Part shown: positions 18,235-27,216 of the stretch, piece by piece
Layout of the letters: each line of letters starts with the position of its first letter
Position numbering within the stretch: position 1 is the first letter of the stretch
Assembly (NCBI GenBank): GCA_963815965.1
Contig: CAWFIT010000002.1
Span: 1-64,000 of the forward strand
From: DASVFB01 sp963815965
Lineage (GTDB): Bacteria; Actinomycetota; Thermoleophilia; Gaiellales; Gaiellaceae
Length of the DNA: 64,000 nucleotides
Reading direction: 5' to 3'
Notes under the pieces: generated by a model
What the model saw: the letters and a program-made list of their open reading frames with translations, nothing else
The model's database searches: none
Told to the model about the DNA's origin: nothing
Made by a program: the position numbers and the translations under genes

Positions 18235-19013
18235 ACACCGCCGTCCTCGAAGGTGTCAACCTCGCATACGACGTCGAGGGTTCGGGCGAGCCGCTGCTGA
18301 TGATCCAGGGGCTCGGCTACGGCCGCACCGGCTGGGGGCGGGTGCCGGCGTTGCTCTCGCAGCGACACATGGTCGTGACGTTCGACAATCGCGGCTTCGG
18401 CGGGAGCGACGTAACGCCGGGGCCGTACACGACGTCGCAGCTCGCGCGCGACGCGCTCGCCGTGCTCGACGATGCGGAGATCGAGCGTGCGGACGTGATT
18501 GGAATCAGCCTCGGTGGCATGATCGCGCAGGAGCTCGTGCTCGCGGCGCCCGAGCGCGTGCGCAAGCTCGTGCTCTGCTCTACAAGTGCGGGTGGTCCGG
18601 CGGCGTTGCCGATGCCCGAGAAGACCGTGGCGCTGATGGGACGGCAGTCGCAGCTCGATCCGCAGGAGGCCATGCGGCTGTTCGTCGAGAATGCGCTCTC
18701 CCCCGATCCGCCCGCGGTGCTCGTGGGCGAGATCGTGGCGTATCGGACCGCGAACCCTCCGGACGGCGCGGGCTGGTACGCGCAGGCGAGTGCGGGCGCG
18801 GCACACGACGCGATGGGGCGGCTCGGCGAGATCCGCACGCAAACGCTCGTCATTCACGGCACAGCGGACAACGTCGTCGACGCGGGCAACGCGCCGCTGA
18901 TTGCGAACGCGATGCCCGGTGCACGCCTCGAGCTGTTCGAGGGCGTCGGCCATCTTCTGCCCTGGGAGCGGCCAGAGGAATTCGTCGCGGTGGTCGAGGA
19001 GTTCCTCGAATGA
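18231..19013 (+). CDS. alpha/beta-fold hydrolase
   Basis: A 260-residue esterase or lactonase of the alpha/beta-hydrolase fold. The nucleophile elbow is GISLGGM (Ser about 88), the acid is in HGTADNVV (Asp about 209) and the catalytic His is in GVGHLLPWE (about 240). The oxyanion loop is IQGLGYGRTGW. It resembles beta-ketoadipate enol-lactone hydrolase and related carboxylesterases, but the substrate cannot be read. GTG 18231 has a strong AGGAGGG upstream and overlaps the livM stop. Sitting between the transporter and an acyl-CoA ligase, it may open an imported ester or lactone before CoA activation. Confidence 0.85.
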   Translation: MNTAVLEGVNLAYDVEGSGEPLLMIQGLGYGRTGWGRVPALLSQRHMVVTFDNRGFGGSDVTPGPYTTSQLARDALAVLDDAEIERADVIGISLGGMIAQELVLAAPERVRKLVLCSTSAGGPAALPMPEKTVALMGRQSQLDPQEAMRLFVENALSPDPPAVLVGEIVAYRTANPPDGAGWYAQASAGAAHDAMGRLGEIRTQTLVIHGTADNVVDAGNAPLIANAMPGARLELFEGVGHLLPWERPEEFVAVVEEFLE

Positions 19014-20452
19014 ACGTGCACACGATCGACCACTGGATTCGCAACACCGCGAGGCGGACACCGCAGCGCGTCGCGATCGACTACCTCGGGCGCGAGGTCA
19101 CGTACGAAGAGCTCGACCGCCGCTCGGACGCGCTCGCCGTCGAGCTTCTCGCGCGCGGGCTTCGTCACGGTGACCGTGTTGCCACGCTCACGGGTAACTC
19201 GCCGGAGCATGTGATCGTCTTCTTCGCTTGCGCGAAGGCCGGCCTCATCCTGTTGCCGCTGAACTGGCGGCTCGCGGCGCCGGAGCTCCGCTTCCAGCTC
19301 GAGGACGCCGAGCCTTCGGTGTTCCTCGTCGAGCCGGAGTACGACGCGCTAGCCGCTGCGACGGATCACAACTTCGAGCTTCTCGCGCCCCCGGACGGTG
19401 ACGGCGCGCCGGCGTCGGCCGACGTCGATGGCGACGATCCACTGCTACTGATCTACACGTCGGGCACCACGGGGCGGCCGAAAGGCGCGATCCTCACCCA
19501 TGCAAACTGCTTCTGGACGAACCTCAGCCTCGACCTCGCGAGCGCACTCACGGGCGAGGACGTCGTCCTGCAGGTGCTGCCGCAGTTCCACTGCGGCGGC
19601 TGGAACGTGCAGCCGCTGCTCGCGTGGTGGAAAGGCGCCAAGGTCGTGCTCGAGCGCGAGTTCGAGCCCGCGCGCGTCTTGTCCCTACTCGCGGAGAAGC
19701 GCGTAACGTCGTTGATGGGCGTCCCGGCGATCTATCTCTTCCTGTCGCACGAGCCGTCGTTCGCCGACGCGGATCTCTCGAGCCTGCGCCTGGCCGTGGT
19801 CGGCGGCGCGCCGATGCCGGAGGAGCTGATTCGCGTTTGGCAGGCGCGCGGAATCGAGATCGTTCAGGGTTACGGGCTCACCGAGGCATCCCCGAACGTC
19901 CTGTGCTTGCCGCCTGAGGACGCGATCCGCAAGATGGGCTCGGCCGGCAAGCCGTACCCGTATGTCGAGGTGCGCCTCGGCGAGGACTCCGAGCTACAGG
20001 TGCGCGGGCCGAACGTGTTTCCCGGCTACTGGCGCAATCCCGAGGCGACCGCCGAGGTGCTCAGGGACGGCTGGCTGCACACCGGCGACGTCGCGGAGGT
20101 TGACAGCGACGGTTGCTATCGCATTCGCGGCCGCCTGAAGGACATGTACATCTCCGGCGGCGAAAACGTCTACCCGGCCGAGGTCGAGGGCGTGCTGCAC
20201 GAGCACGCGTCCGTCGCTCATGCCGCGGTCGTAGGCGTGCCGGATACGCGCTGGGGCGAGGCGGGAGTGGCGTTCGTGGTGGCGAAGGAGCCGGTGGGCG
20301 AAGACGCGTTGCTCGAGCACTGTCGCGAGCGACTCGCCAGGTTCAAGGTGCCGAAACGCGTGCGCTTCGTCGATGCGCTGCCGATGTCCGCGATGAACAA
20401 GGTGCTGAAAGAAGAGTTGCGTGCACTCGACGAGGAGGAGGTGCCGGCTTGA
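19010..20452 (+). CDS. acyl-CoA synthetase (AMP-forming)
   Basis: Member of the ANL superfamily, about 480 residues, which adenylates a carboxylic acid and transfers it to CoA. Motifs in order: YTSGTTGRPKGAILTH (P-loop-like, about 146), GYGLTEASP (about 287), HTGDVAEVDSDG with the ribose-binding Asp (about 362), GRLKDMYISGGENVYPAEVE hinge (about 375) and the C-terminal Lys in MSAMNKVLKEE (about 465). The form is that of fatty or aromatic acid-CoA ligases. ATG 19010 overlaps the hydrolase stop. The acid is not known; transporter, hydrolase and ligase in one operon suggest that the imported compound is the substrate. Confidence 0.88.
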   Translation: MNVHTIDHWIRNTARRTPQRVAIDYLGREVTYEELDRRSDALAVELLARGLRHGDRVATLTGNSPEHVIVFFACAKAGLILLPLNWRLAAPELRFQLEDAEPSVFLVEPEYDALAAATDHNFELLAPPDGDGAPASADVDGDDPLLLIYTSGTTGRPKGAILTHANCFWTNLSLDLASALTGEDVVLQVLPQFHCGGWNVQPLLAWWKGAKVVLEREFEPARVLSLLAEKRVTSLMGVPAIYLFLSHEPSFADADLSSLRLAVVGGAPMPEELIRVWQARGIEIVQGYGLTEASPNVLCLPPEDAIRKMGSAGKPYPYVEVRLGEDSELQVRGPNVFPGYWRNPEATAEVLRDGWLHTGDVAEVDSDGCYRIRGRLKDMYISGGENVYPAEVEGVLHEHASVAHAAVVGVPDTRWGEAGVAFVVAKEPVGEDALLEHCRERLARFKVPKRVRFVDALPMSAMNKVLKEELRALDEEEVPA

Positions 20453-21069
20453 CCGAGTTCGCCATTCCCCTGCCGACAGGCGTCGACGGAAAGGAGCTGA
20501 CCAGCCGTGGCGCGGCGACGCGCCAGCGCCTGCTCGACGCCGCGGAGGACGTCTTCGTCGAGTTCGGCTACCACGAAGCTTCGATCGTCAAGATCACCGA
20601 GGCGGCACGCGTCGCGCAGGGCACGTTTTATCTGTACTTCGCGAGCAAGCAGGAGATCTTCGAGGAGCTCGTGCGTGACCTCAACCGGCGCGTGCGCCAT
20701 GCGATGGCTGCCGGTGCCGAGCGTGGCCGAACGCGCGCGGAGGCCGAGTTGCTCGGGTTCGCAGGCTATTTCCAGTTCGCGGCGCAGCACGGCGCGCTCT
20801 ACCGGATCATTCGCCAGGCCGAGTTCGTCTCGCCGGAGATCCTGCACGAGCACTATCAGGCGATCGCCTCGGGGTATGTCGCGGCTCTCGAGTCTGCGAT
20901 GGATCGTGGCGAGGTGGCGCGCATGGATCCGGAGGTGCTCGCGTGGGCGCTGATGGGCATGGGCGAGCTGCTCGGGATGCGCTGGATCGTGTGGGAAGGC
21001 GCGGACGAGGTTCCCGACGAGCTGCTCGAGCAGATGGGGATGCTGATCGAACGGGTGCTCGGGGCGTGA
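20449..21069 (+). CDS. TetR-family transcriptional regulator
   Basis: A 206-residue repressor. The DNA-binding domain is clear: RQRLLDAAEDVFVEFGYHEASIVKITEAARVAQGTFYLYFASKQEIFEELV, with the recognition helix around VAQGTFYLYF. The helical C-terminal domain should bind an acyl-CoA or another effector. The TTG start overlaps the ligase stop (TTGA); no other in-frame start is near. The gene lies within the operon, which suggests autoregulation. The palindrome at 13467-13489 upstream of livK is a plausible operator. Confidence 0.88.
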   Translation: MTEFAIPLPTGVDGKELTSRGAATRQRLLDAAEDVFVEFGYHEASIVKITEAARVAQGTFYLYFASKQEIFEELVRDLNRRVRHAMAAGAERGRTRAEAELLGFAGYFQFAAQHGALYRIIRQAEFVSPEILHEHYQAIASGYVAALESAMDRGEVARMDPEVLAWALMGMGELLGMRWIVWEGADEVPDELLEQMGMLIERVLGA

Positions 21070-22065
21070 CGCGCGTCGCGCTGGCGGCGACCGCCGCGTA
21101 TCTGCCGGAGCGCTGGATGCCGGCTGCGGAAGTGGCGGTGGCGAGCGGCATTCCGGAGCAGGTGCTCGTCGAGAAGTTCGCCTTGCGTGGCAAGCACATC
21201 GCGTCCGACGACGAGCACGTGAGCGACATGTCGGTGCGCGCCTGCGAGACGTTGCTTGCCGAAGCCGGTGTCGATCCCGAGACGATCGACGTCGTCATGT
21301 ACTTCGGCTCGATGTGGAAGGACTACGCCGTCTGGCAGGCGGCGCCGTGGATCGCCCATCGCATCGGCGCCTTCGGGCGCCTATGCGGTCGAGTACGACA
21401 ACGTCTCCTGCGGGACGCCGGTCGCGCTGCGGATGGCGAGCGACATGCTTGTTGCCGAGCGCGACCTGCAGAACGTGCTCCTCGTCGGAGCCTGCCGCGA
21501 GTCACACTTGCTCGATTACGCGAACGAGCGCTCGCGGTTCATGTTCAACTTCGGCGACGGGGCGGCCGCTGCGTTGCTTGTCAAGGACGGGCCGCGCAAC
21601 GAGCTCCTTGGATCGCACGGCGTCACCGACGGTTCCTTGTCGCTCCACGTCAAGGTCGCGCGCGGCGGGAGCATTCACATGGACGATGGTTATCCCTTCC
21701 TCGACGTGGACGATCCCGCGGCGATGAAGGAGCAGCTCGATCAGACGAGCCTGCGGAACTTCGTTCGGGCGGCGGAAGGCGCGCTCGCGCGTTCCGAGCT
21801 CGAGCTCAGCGATGTCTCGTTCCTCTGCGCGCTGCACATGAAGCATTCGATGCACGTCGCGTTGTGTGAGTCGCTGGGTGTCGATCTCGGCCGTGCCGAG
21901 GTGCTCGACGACACGGGTCACATGAGTGGTGTGGACACGTTGCTCGCGCTCGATCGAGCCGCTCGCGCTGGGCGTGTGCGCGACGGCGACGTCGTGCTGC
22001 TTCTGGCTGCAGGGACGGGCTACACCTGGGCGGCCAGCGTCGTCCGCTGGGGGCCGCTGGCGTGA
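21066..22065 (+). pseudogene. 3-oxoacyl-ACP synthase III-like (thiolase-fold) enzyme, frameshifted
   Basis: The N-terminal part from GTG 21066 (VALAATAAYLPERWMPAAEVA, then GVDPETIDVVMYFGSM) and the C-terminal part read one frame later (GAYAVEYDNVSCGTPVALRMA onward) join into one KAS III-type protein of about 332 residues if one G of the run 21375-21377 is removed. The catalytic Cys is in VSCGT; the His is probably in LHMKHSMH. Where most KAS III enzymes have an Asn in a GN-TS segment, this one has GHMSG. Such enzymes condense an acyl-CoA with malonyl-ACP, or act on acyl-CoAs. It sits in the liv/acyl-CoA operon, overlapping the TetR stop. The shift may be a sequence error, since both halves look intact. 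Confidence 0.75.
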
Positions 22066-22093
22066 TCGTCGCGCTGCGCCCGGACTCTCCGCG

Positions 22094-22798
22094 GTGAAAG
22101 CGGCGCTCGTCACGGGCGCAGCGGGTGGCATTGGCGGCGCCATCGTCGAGCGCTTGGAGTCGGACGGCTGGTCGGTGCACGGTGTCGACATCGACGACGC
22201 CGATTTGACGACGCGCCAGGGGAATCGCCTCGTGATAGACGCCGCTCTCGAGCGTTTCGGCCGCCTGGATGCCGTCGTCGCGAACGCGGGCTTCCAGCAT
22301 GTCGCGCCGATCGACGAGTTTCCGGAGGACCAGTGGGACAAGCTCGTCGCACTGCTCTTGACGAGCCCGTTCCTGCTCGCGAAATACGCGTGGCGGTCGC
22401 TGGGCGAGCACGGCGACGGGCGCTTCGTAGCGATCGCTTCTACGCATTCGCTGACGGCGTCGCCGTTCAAGGCCGGTTACGTTTCTGCCAAGCATGGCGT
22501 GCTCGGCCTCGTCAGGACGCTCGCGCTCGAGGGCGCAGAGCGCGGGATCACCGCGACGGCGGTGTGTCCCTGTTACGTGCGAACGCCGCTCGTGGAGGTG
22601 CAGATCGCTGACCAAGCTCGAGCGCACGGTCTTCCTCGCGAACGAGTTCTCGAGGACGTGATCCTGGAGCGACAGGCGGTGAAGCGGCTCCTCGAGCCGA
22701 CCGAGGTCGCGGATGTCGTCGCGTTTCTCCTCGGTCCGAGTGGTCGCGGCTTCACTGGGTCGCCGATAGTCGTCGATCTGGGCTGGACGGCGCGCTGA
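22094..22798 (+). CDS. short-chain dehydrogenase, 3-hydroxybutyrate dehydrogenase-like
   Basis: NAD(P)-dependent oxidoreductase of the SDR family, 234 residues. The cofactor motif is TGAAGGIGGAI (about 8-18), NAG is at about 63, and the catalytic Ser, Tyr and Lys are in ASTHS and GYVSAKHG (about 119, 132, 136). The segment VCPCYVRTPLVEVQI resembles the substrate-loop region of D-3-hydroxybutyrate dehydrogenases (CPGYVLTPLVE-like), which convert 3-hydroxybutyrate to acetoacetate. GTG 22094 was chosen as the start right before the first strand. It closes the operon. An alternative is another beta-hydroxyacyl dehydrogenase. Confidence 0.8.
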   Translation: MKAALVTGAAGGIGGAIVERLESDGWSVHGVDIDDADLTTRQGNRLVIDAALERFGRLDAVVANAGFQHVAPIDEFPEDQWDKLVALLLTSPFLLAKYAWRSLGEHGDGRFVAIASTHSLTASPFKAGYVSAKHGVLGLVRTLALEGAERGITATAVCPCYVRTPLVEVQIADQARAHGLPRERVLEDVILERQAVKRLLEPTEVADVVAFLLGPSGRGFTGSPIVVDLGWTAR

Positions 22799-22914
22799 GC
22801 ATCAGTACGGCTTGACTCGCTTGCCGGCCAAAGAGTGCGCCCAGCGGCGTTCCTCCGACCAACTTCCGTCCAGGCCCGCCGTCTCCTCGAAGAGGGAGGC
22901 GCGTTTTCGCCCTC

Positions 22915-24309
22915 GTGATCGGCTTGGGAGTCCTACTCGGGGCAGGAGCCGGTGGCGCGGCCGTCGAGCGGAAAGCAGAGCCGGCGGCCGGGTCGACGGT
23001 CCCGGCCCCGGCGCTCGCACGCGCAATCACGCCGCAACGCCTTAAGGCGCACCTCGCCGCCCTCGCGGCGATCGCCGGGCGGAACGGCGGAACGCGCGCA
23101 GTCGGCACGTCGGGGTACGCGGATTCGGTCGCCTACGTCACGCGCCAGCTTCGTGCCGTCGGCTACCGACCCCAGCTCAAGACATTCACCTTCGACTTCT
23201 TCCGTGAGACCAAGCCCACGGTGTTCGAGCGCGTCGCACCCGGGCTGCGGCGCTACGAGAGCGGAAAGGACTTCCTGACGATCCGCTATTCGGGCGGGGG
23301 CAACGTCACGGCGCAGGTCGTCCCGGTCGATTTCGCGACGAACTCCAGCGGTTGCGAGGAGTCCGACTTCGCCGGCTTTGCGGTCGGCGCCGTCGCCCTG
23401 ATGAGACGCGGCGGCTGCCGCAACTCCGACAAGGCCGCGGCCGCCCAGTCCGGCGGCGCCGCGGCAGCGCTGATCGCCAACGACGGCTTGCCGGGCCGCA
23501 CCGCCCCGCTCATGGCCACGCTCTTCGGGCCGGGAACGCGGATCCCGGTGCTGATCGTCTCGGCCGAGGTCGCGTCCGAGCTCGCGGCGTCGGCGCAGGC
23601 AAGTCCGGTGCGAGTGCGCATCGACGTCTCGGTTGCGAGGACGCAGGCGCGAGCCGCGAACGTGATCGCCGACCTGCCGGGCCGGAAGAGCGGGGTCGTG
23701 CTGCTCGGCGCGCATCTCGACTCGGTTGCGAGCGGGCCCGGGATCAACGACAACGGATCGGGCTCGGCGCTCGTCCTCGAGGTTGCCCGCCAAGCCCGGC
23801 GGCTCCACCTTCGGCCGAGGCGCGGGCTGCGGTTCGCGTTCTGGGGTGGCGAGGAGCTCGGGCTCCTTGGTTCGACGAGCTACGTGCAGAGCCTGAGCGC
23901 GAAGCAACGGCGCCTCATTCTCGACGTTCTCAATTTCGACATGGTCGGCTCGCCGAACTTCGGCCGCATCGTCTATGCCGGGGCAGGGCAGCCTCCAGGC
24001 TCGCTCCAGATCAACCAGGCGTTCCACGCTTACTTCGCGGCTCGCGGGCTACCCGTGGACGAGGCCTCGCTCGACGGCTCCTCCGACCACACGGCGTTCG
24101 CGCAGGCCGGCATCCCTGTCGGGGGGCTATTCACCGGCGCAGACGAGGAGAAGACGGCGGCGTCGGCCCAGCGCTTCGGGGGATCGGCCAACTACCCGTA
24201 CGACACCTGCTACCACAAGGCGTGCGACACGGTCGCGAACGTCGACTTCGGCGTTTTCGAGCAGATGGCCGACGCAGGCGCGGTTGTGGCGCTGCGCCTC
24301 GCCGGCTAG
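22915..24309 (+). CDS. secreted zinc aminopeptidase, family M28, with PA domain
   Basis: Extracellular metallopeptidase, 464 residues. A hydrophobic N-terminus (VIGLGVLLGAGAGGAAVE) serves as signal or anchor. A PA domain (about 120-220, with GAVALMRRGGCRNSDKA) is inserted before the M28 catalytic domain. Zinc ligands and catalytic residues are visible: GAHLDSV, GINDNGSG, GGEELGL, NFDMVGSP and the last His in CYHKACDT, next to a possible Cys pair. It resembles Streptomyces aminopeptidase S. GTG 22915 is the only usable start, but the frame upstream still reads RRGRRVFAL, a good signal-peptide n-region without any start codon, so the true 5' end may be obscured by a frameshift. It ends convergently, overlapping the next gene by four bases. 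Confidence 0.85.
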   Translation: MIGLGVLLGAGAGGAAVERKAEPAAGSTVPAPALARAITPQRLKAHLAALAAIAGRNGGTRAVGTSGYADSVAYVTRQLRAVGYRPQLKTFTFDFFRETKPTVFERVAPGLRRYESGKDFLTIRYSGGGNVTAQVVPVDFATNSSGCEESDFAGFAVGAVALMRRGGCRNSDKAAAAQSGGAAAALIANDGLPGRTAPLMATLFGPGTRIPVLIVSAEVASELAASAQASPVRVRIDVSVARTQARAANVIADLPGRKSGVVLLGAHLDSVASGPGINDNGSGSALVLEVARQARRLHLRPRRGLRFAFWGGEELGLLGSTSYVQSLSAKQRRLILDVLNFDMVGSPNFGRIVYAGAGQPPGSLQINQAFHAYFAARGLPVDEASLDGSSDHTAFAQAGIPVGGLFTGADEEKTAASAQRFGGSANYPYDTCYHKACDTVANVDFGVFEQMADAGAVVALRLAG

Positions 24310-25121
24310 GCGTCGCGAGTAACCGTGCGCCACGCTCCGAGGGCTGTCAGCACTGCAGCCCAGAGCAGCAGCACGCCGATCGATGTCGGAACCGAGATGC
24401 CTATGTGGGAGGGCGCGTCGCGGACGAACTCCTCGACCGCGCTCGGAGCGAGTCGGTCGAACGGCACGTCCGGAAGCAACTCGCGGTAGACGCCGAGTGC
24501 GGAGATCGAAACGAGAATGTGCGAGACCGCGGTACGCCACGCGAGGAGGATTCCGATCGTGTACGCGCGCGATCCTGTGAGCGACGCGAGGCCGACCGCG
24601 AGCACGGAGTAGAACGCGAGCTCTGCGAAGACCCACAGGCCGGATTCGACGATGAGCGTTGCCGACGGGCGGGGAAGATCGCCGCTCGCAGCGACCGACA
24701 CCACCGCCGAAATGCCGTACGCGACGGCCGCGAACGAGAGGACGAACGCGAGGCCTCCCGGAATTCGCGCGCCGAAGAGCGCAAGCCTCGAGCGACCGGT
24801 TACGACCAGCTCGCGAAAGACCCCGGCGCTGAGATCGCCGGCCCCGGCGCTCGCTCCGGCGATGATCGCGCCGATGCTGCCAACGAGCACGAGCACCGAC
24901 ATCCCGTGGCCGAGATTCGCGATTCCTCCGGCCGGCCCGTGATGGTCCGGGTTGACGGCGTGGAGAATCGACAGGATGCCGTACGCGATCACCATCGGCC
25001 CCACGATCAGTCCCGCGGTCGTCCAGAACAGTCCGCGACGCTTGCGCAGCTTGAGCAGGTCGGCGCGCGCGAGGCCGAACGGGCGGACACGCGCGGCCGA
25101 CGGTATCGCTGCGGCTGTCAT
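24306..25121 (-). CDS. ABC-2 type transporter permease
   Basis: A membrane protein of 271 residues with about six hydrophobic segments (IVGPMVIAYGIL, MSVLVLVGSIGAIIAG, LAFVLSFAAVAYGISAVVSV, FYSVLAVGLASL, LLLWAAVLTALGAW). It is the permease of a simple exporter: its ATG overlaps the stop of the upstream ATPase gene. The N-terminal LARADLLKLRKRRGLFW is a typical ABC-2 cytosolic start. The transported substrate is unknown; antibiotic or bacitracin-type exporters have this make-up. Confidence 0.8.
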   Translation of the reverse strand: MTAAAIPSAARVRPFGLARADLLKLRKRRGLFWTTAGLIVGPMVIAYGILSILHAVNPDHHGPAGGIANLGHGMSVLVLVGSIGAIIAGASAGAGDLSAGVFRELVVTGRSRLALFGARIPGGLAFVLSFAAVAYGISAVVSVAASGDLPRPSATLIVESGLWVFAELAFYSVLAVGLASLTGSRAYTIGILLAWRTAVSHILVSISALGVYRELLPDVPFDRLAPSAVEEFVRDAPSHIGISVPTSIGVLLLWAAVLTALGAWRTVTRDA

Positions 25122-26047
25122 TCCTCGTCTCCAAGCCGTGACGTGATCGCGAGGAAGCGCTCCTCGAGCGACGCCCGCACGGGTTCGAGCCGCCGAACCG
25201 GGAGGCCGGCCTCGACGAGCCGGCGGTTCAGTTCCGGAATCACATCCGGGTCGGAGACCGACGCCTGGATCACGCCGTTTTCGCTCTCGAGGTCGCTCAC
25301 GCCCGGCACGACAGCCAGGATCTCTAGCGCGGCAGCGGTTCCGTCGACGCCGATCAGCACGCGCGGCTTACCTTCGCCCTGGAGGTCGGCGAGCGGTCCC
25401 ATCGTGACGATCTCACCTCGGTCGACGATCGCGACGTAGTCGCACGTCTTCTCGACCTCGTCGAGGATGTGCGACGACAGCACGACCGTTCGGCCCTCGC
25501 CGACGAGCGCCCTGATCAGGTTGCGGAAATCGAGGATGCCCGCCGGATCGAGCCCGTTCATCGGCTCGTCGAGGATCAACAGTTCCGGGTCGGCCAAGAG
25601 GCAGCGCGCGATTCCGAGCCGCTGGCGCATCCCCATCGAGTACGTCTTCACGCGGTCCCCGGCGCGATGCACCAACCCGACACGCTCGAGTGCGGCCGGG
25701 ATGCGCGCAAACGTCTCGCGTCCGCGAGCCGCTGCGACGACGGCGAGGTTCTCGGTACCGGTGAGGTGTCCGTGAAAGCGCGGCTCGTCGACGATCGCGC
25801 CGACGCGCGAGAGCGCTTCCGCGCGCCGCGCGGGCACCGGGAAGCCGCGCAGGGTCATCGTCCCGCCGTTCGGACGCGTGAGGCCCAACAGCACCCGGAT
25901 GAGCGTCGTCTTCCCCGCGCCGTTCGGCCCGAGATACCCGAAGGCGACGCCGCGCGGAACCTGCAAGTCGACGTCGCGAACGACGGTTCGGTCGCCGAAA
26001 CGCTTCGTCAGCCCGTGCGTCTCGACGACGTACTCGGTCTGCGCCAC
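25118..26047 (-). CDS. ABC transporter ATPase (ABC-2 exporter, CcmA/drug-export type)
   Basis: ATP-binding subunit of 309 residues, paired with the permease just downstream. Walker A is GPNGAGKTT (about 40), the signature YSMGMRQRLGIA (about 135) is the usual variant of this exporter family, Walker B is LLILDEPMNGLDP, and the switch His is in LSSHILDEV. A C-terminal domain of about 90 residues (from VLIGVDGTAAALEIL) resembles the regulatory tail of drug-resistance ATPases. The promoter must lie between 26048 and the end of the pncB-like gene, which is only 21 bp, so the ATPase may be co-transcribed with that gene. Confidence 0.88.
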   Translation of the reverse strand: MAQTEYVVETHGLTKRFGDRTVVRDVDLQVPRGVAFGYLGPNGAGKTTLIRVLLGLTRPNGGTMTLRGFPVPARRAEALSRVGAIVDEPRFHGHLTGTENLAVVAAARGRETFARIPAALERVGLVHRAGDRVKTYSMGMRQRLGIARCLLADPELLILDEPMNGLDPAGILDFRNLIRALVGEGRTVVLSSHILDEVEKTCDYVAIVDRGEIVTMGPLADLQGEGKPRVLIGVDGTAAALEILAVVPGVSDLESENGVIQASVSDPDVIPELNRRLVEAGLPVRRLEPVRASLEERFLAITSRLGDEE

Positions 26048-26068
26048 CCCGCCGAGACTACCGGCCGT

Positions 26069-27124
26069 TCACGTGACGGGCTCGAGCCGTGGGTTCGGTC
26101 GTTCTCTTCGTCCCACCTTCGCAACCGGCCTGCCCTCCACCCGCACGATGTCGCCCGTGAAGTCGTAGGACCCGCGCAACAGCGACGATCCCACGCCGTA
26201 GACGTCCGCAGGGACGCCCGCCTGTTCGAAGGCACGGATCTTGTCCACCGTGAAGCCGCCCGAGGCGACGATCTTCACCGCTTCGAAACCTTCGGCGTCC
26301 AGGGCTGCGCGCACCTTCCGCACGAGCCGCTCGTTGACGCCGCGCGGATCGAAGTCGCCCATCTCGTCCCAGAGCGAGCGGTCGACGATCTGCTCCGACG
26401 TGTCGAGGCGAACGCCCCACAACCTGGGCCCGAGGGCTCGCGCGACCTCGAGCGACGTGCGCACCGAGTCGTTCTCGAAGTCGACGAGGACGACGACGTT
26501 CATGTCGTCGGGCGCCCACGCCACGAAGCGCTCCGCGGCCGCCACCGTGTCACCGTCGTAGGACGCGATCAACGAGTGCGGGACGGTGCCGATGCCGCGG
26601 CCGCCCCACCAGGACGATTGCGCATCCGTCGACACGCCGATCGCCCCGGCAACGTGGGCTGCATAGCCGTCGCCCGTCTGCACCAACCAGTGGTCGTGCC
26701 GCGCGGGGAAGAAGAGGATCGGCTTGGGCGCCGCCGCCTCGACCACACGGCGCACGTTGGTCGAGACGCGCGTCCGCCGCGCGAGCACGCCGAGGTACAC
26801 GGTCTCCAGGTGCGCAAAGAGCGTGTAGTCGCCCTCGATGGTGAGGACCGCCTCCCACGGCCCGACCGGATCGCCGTCGTACAATGCTCGGGCCTCGAGC
26901 GCATCCCAGTCGTGCGAGCAGAGCTTCAGTACTGCGATCGCCTCGTCCATCCCGCCGAGGATCGCCTCGTTCTTCTGGAACACCTGCATCAGAACGTTTG
27001 GGTGGCGCCCGTCGGCGAGCAACGCCTCGCGCGCGAAGTTGAAATACGCGTCGGAGTAATAGCCGGTGCGGATCTTGTCGACGGGGAGGTCGAACGTCTC
27101 GGGCGGGAGACGGTCACGCGCCAC
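26069..27124 (-). CDS. nicotinate phosphoribosyltransferase family protein
   Basis: Phosphoribosyltransferase of the NAPRTase type II fold, which makes nicotinate mononucleotide in NAD salvage. Family features are KIRTGYYSDAYFNFAREAL near the start, RRTRVSTNVRRVV, the phosphate-binding region RHDHWLVQTGDGYAAH, GIGTVPHSLI, DFENDS and the C-terminal VASGGFTVDKI with YGVGSSLL. GTG 27124 is preferred because a TACAGT hexamer ends 7 bases upstream, as in other leaderless genes here; an ATG at 27160 would add 12 residues. The protein is about 350 residues, shorter than PncB of enterobacteria. A close relative could have another pyridine or base substrate. Confidence 0.75.
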   Translation of the reverse strand: MARDRLPPETFDLPVDKIRTGYYSDAYFNFAREALLADGRHPNVLMQVFQKNEAILGGMDEAIAVLKLCSHDWDALEARALYDGDPVGPWEAVLTIEGDYTLFAHLETVYLGVLARRTRVSTNVRRVVEAAAPKPILFFPARHDHWLVQTGDGYAAHVAGAIGVSTDAQSSWWGGRGIGTVPHSLIASYDGDTVAAAERFVAWAPDDMNVVVLVDFENDSVRTSLEVARALGPRLWGVRLDTSEQIVDRSLWDEMGDFDPRGVNERLVRKVRAALDAEGFEAVKIVASGGFTVDKIRAFEQAGVPADVYGVGSSLLRGSYDFTGDIVRVEGRPVAKVGRRERPNPRLEPVT

Positions 27125-27131
27125 GCGGGCG

Positions 27132-27137
27132 ACTGTA
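27132..27137 (-). promoter_or_regulatory. putative -10 hexamer (TACAGT) of the pncB-like gene
   Basis: On the minus strand TACAGT ends 7 bases before GTG 27124, without a Shine-Dalgarno sequence between. It implies that the longer ATG start at 27160, which lies upstream of it, is not used. Confidence 0.3.
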
Positions 27138-27216
27138 ATATGGAGGGATAGTCGCTGCATGACCTGATCGGGCGGCCTCCGCGGCCGCGACGCTCCCGAA
27201 TCGCGGAAGGCCTCTG

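Noticed and set aside
27161..27216. T-box riboswitch before valS
   Set aside because: The space between the divergent gene and valS is far too short for a T-box leader and contains neither the T-box sequence nor a terminator.
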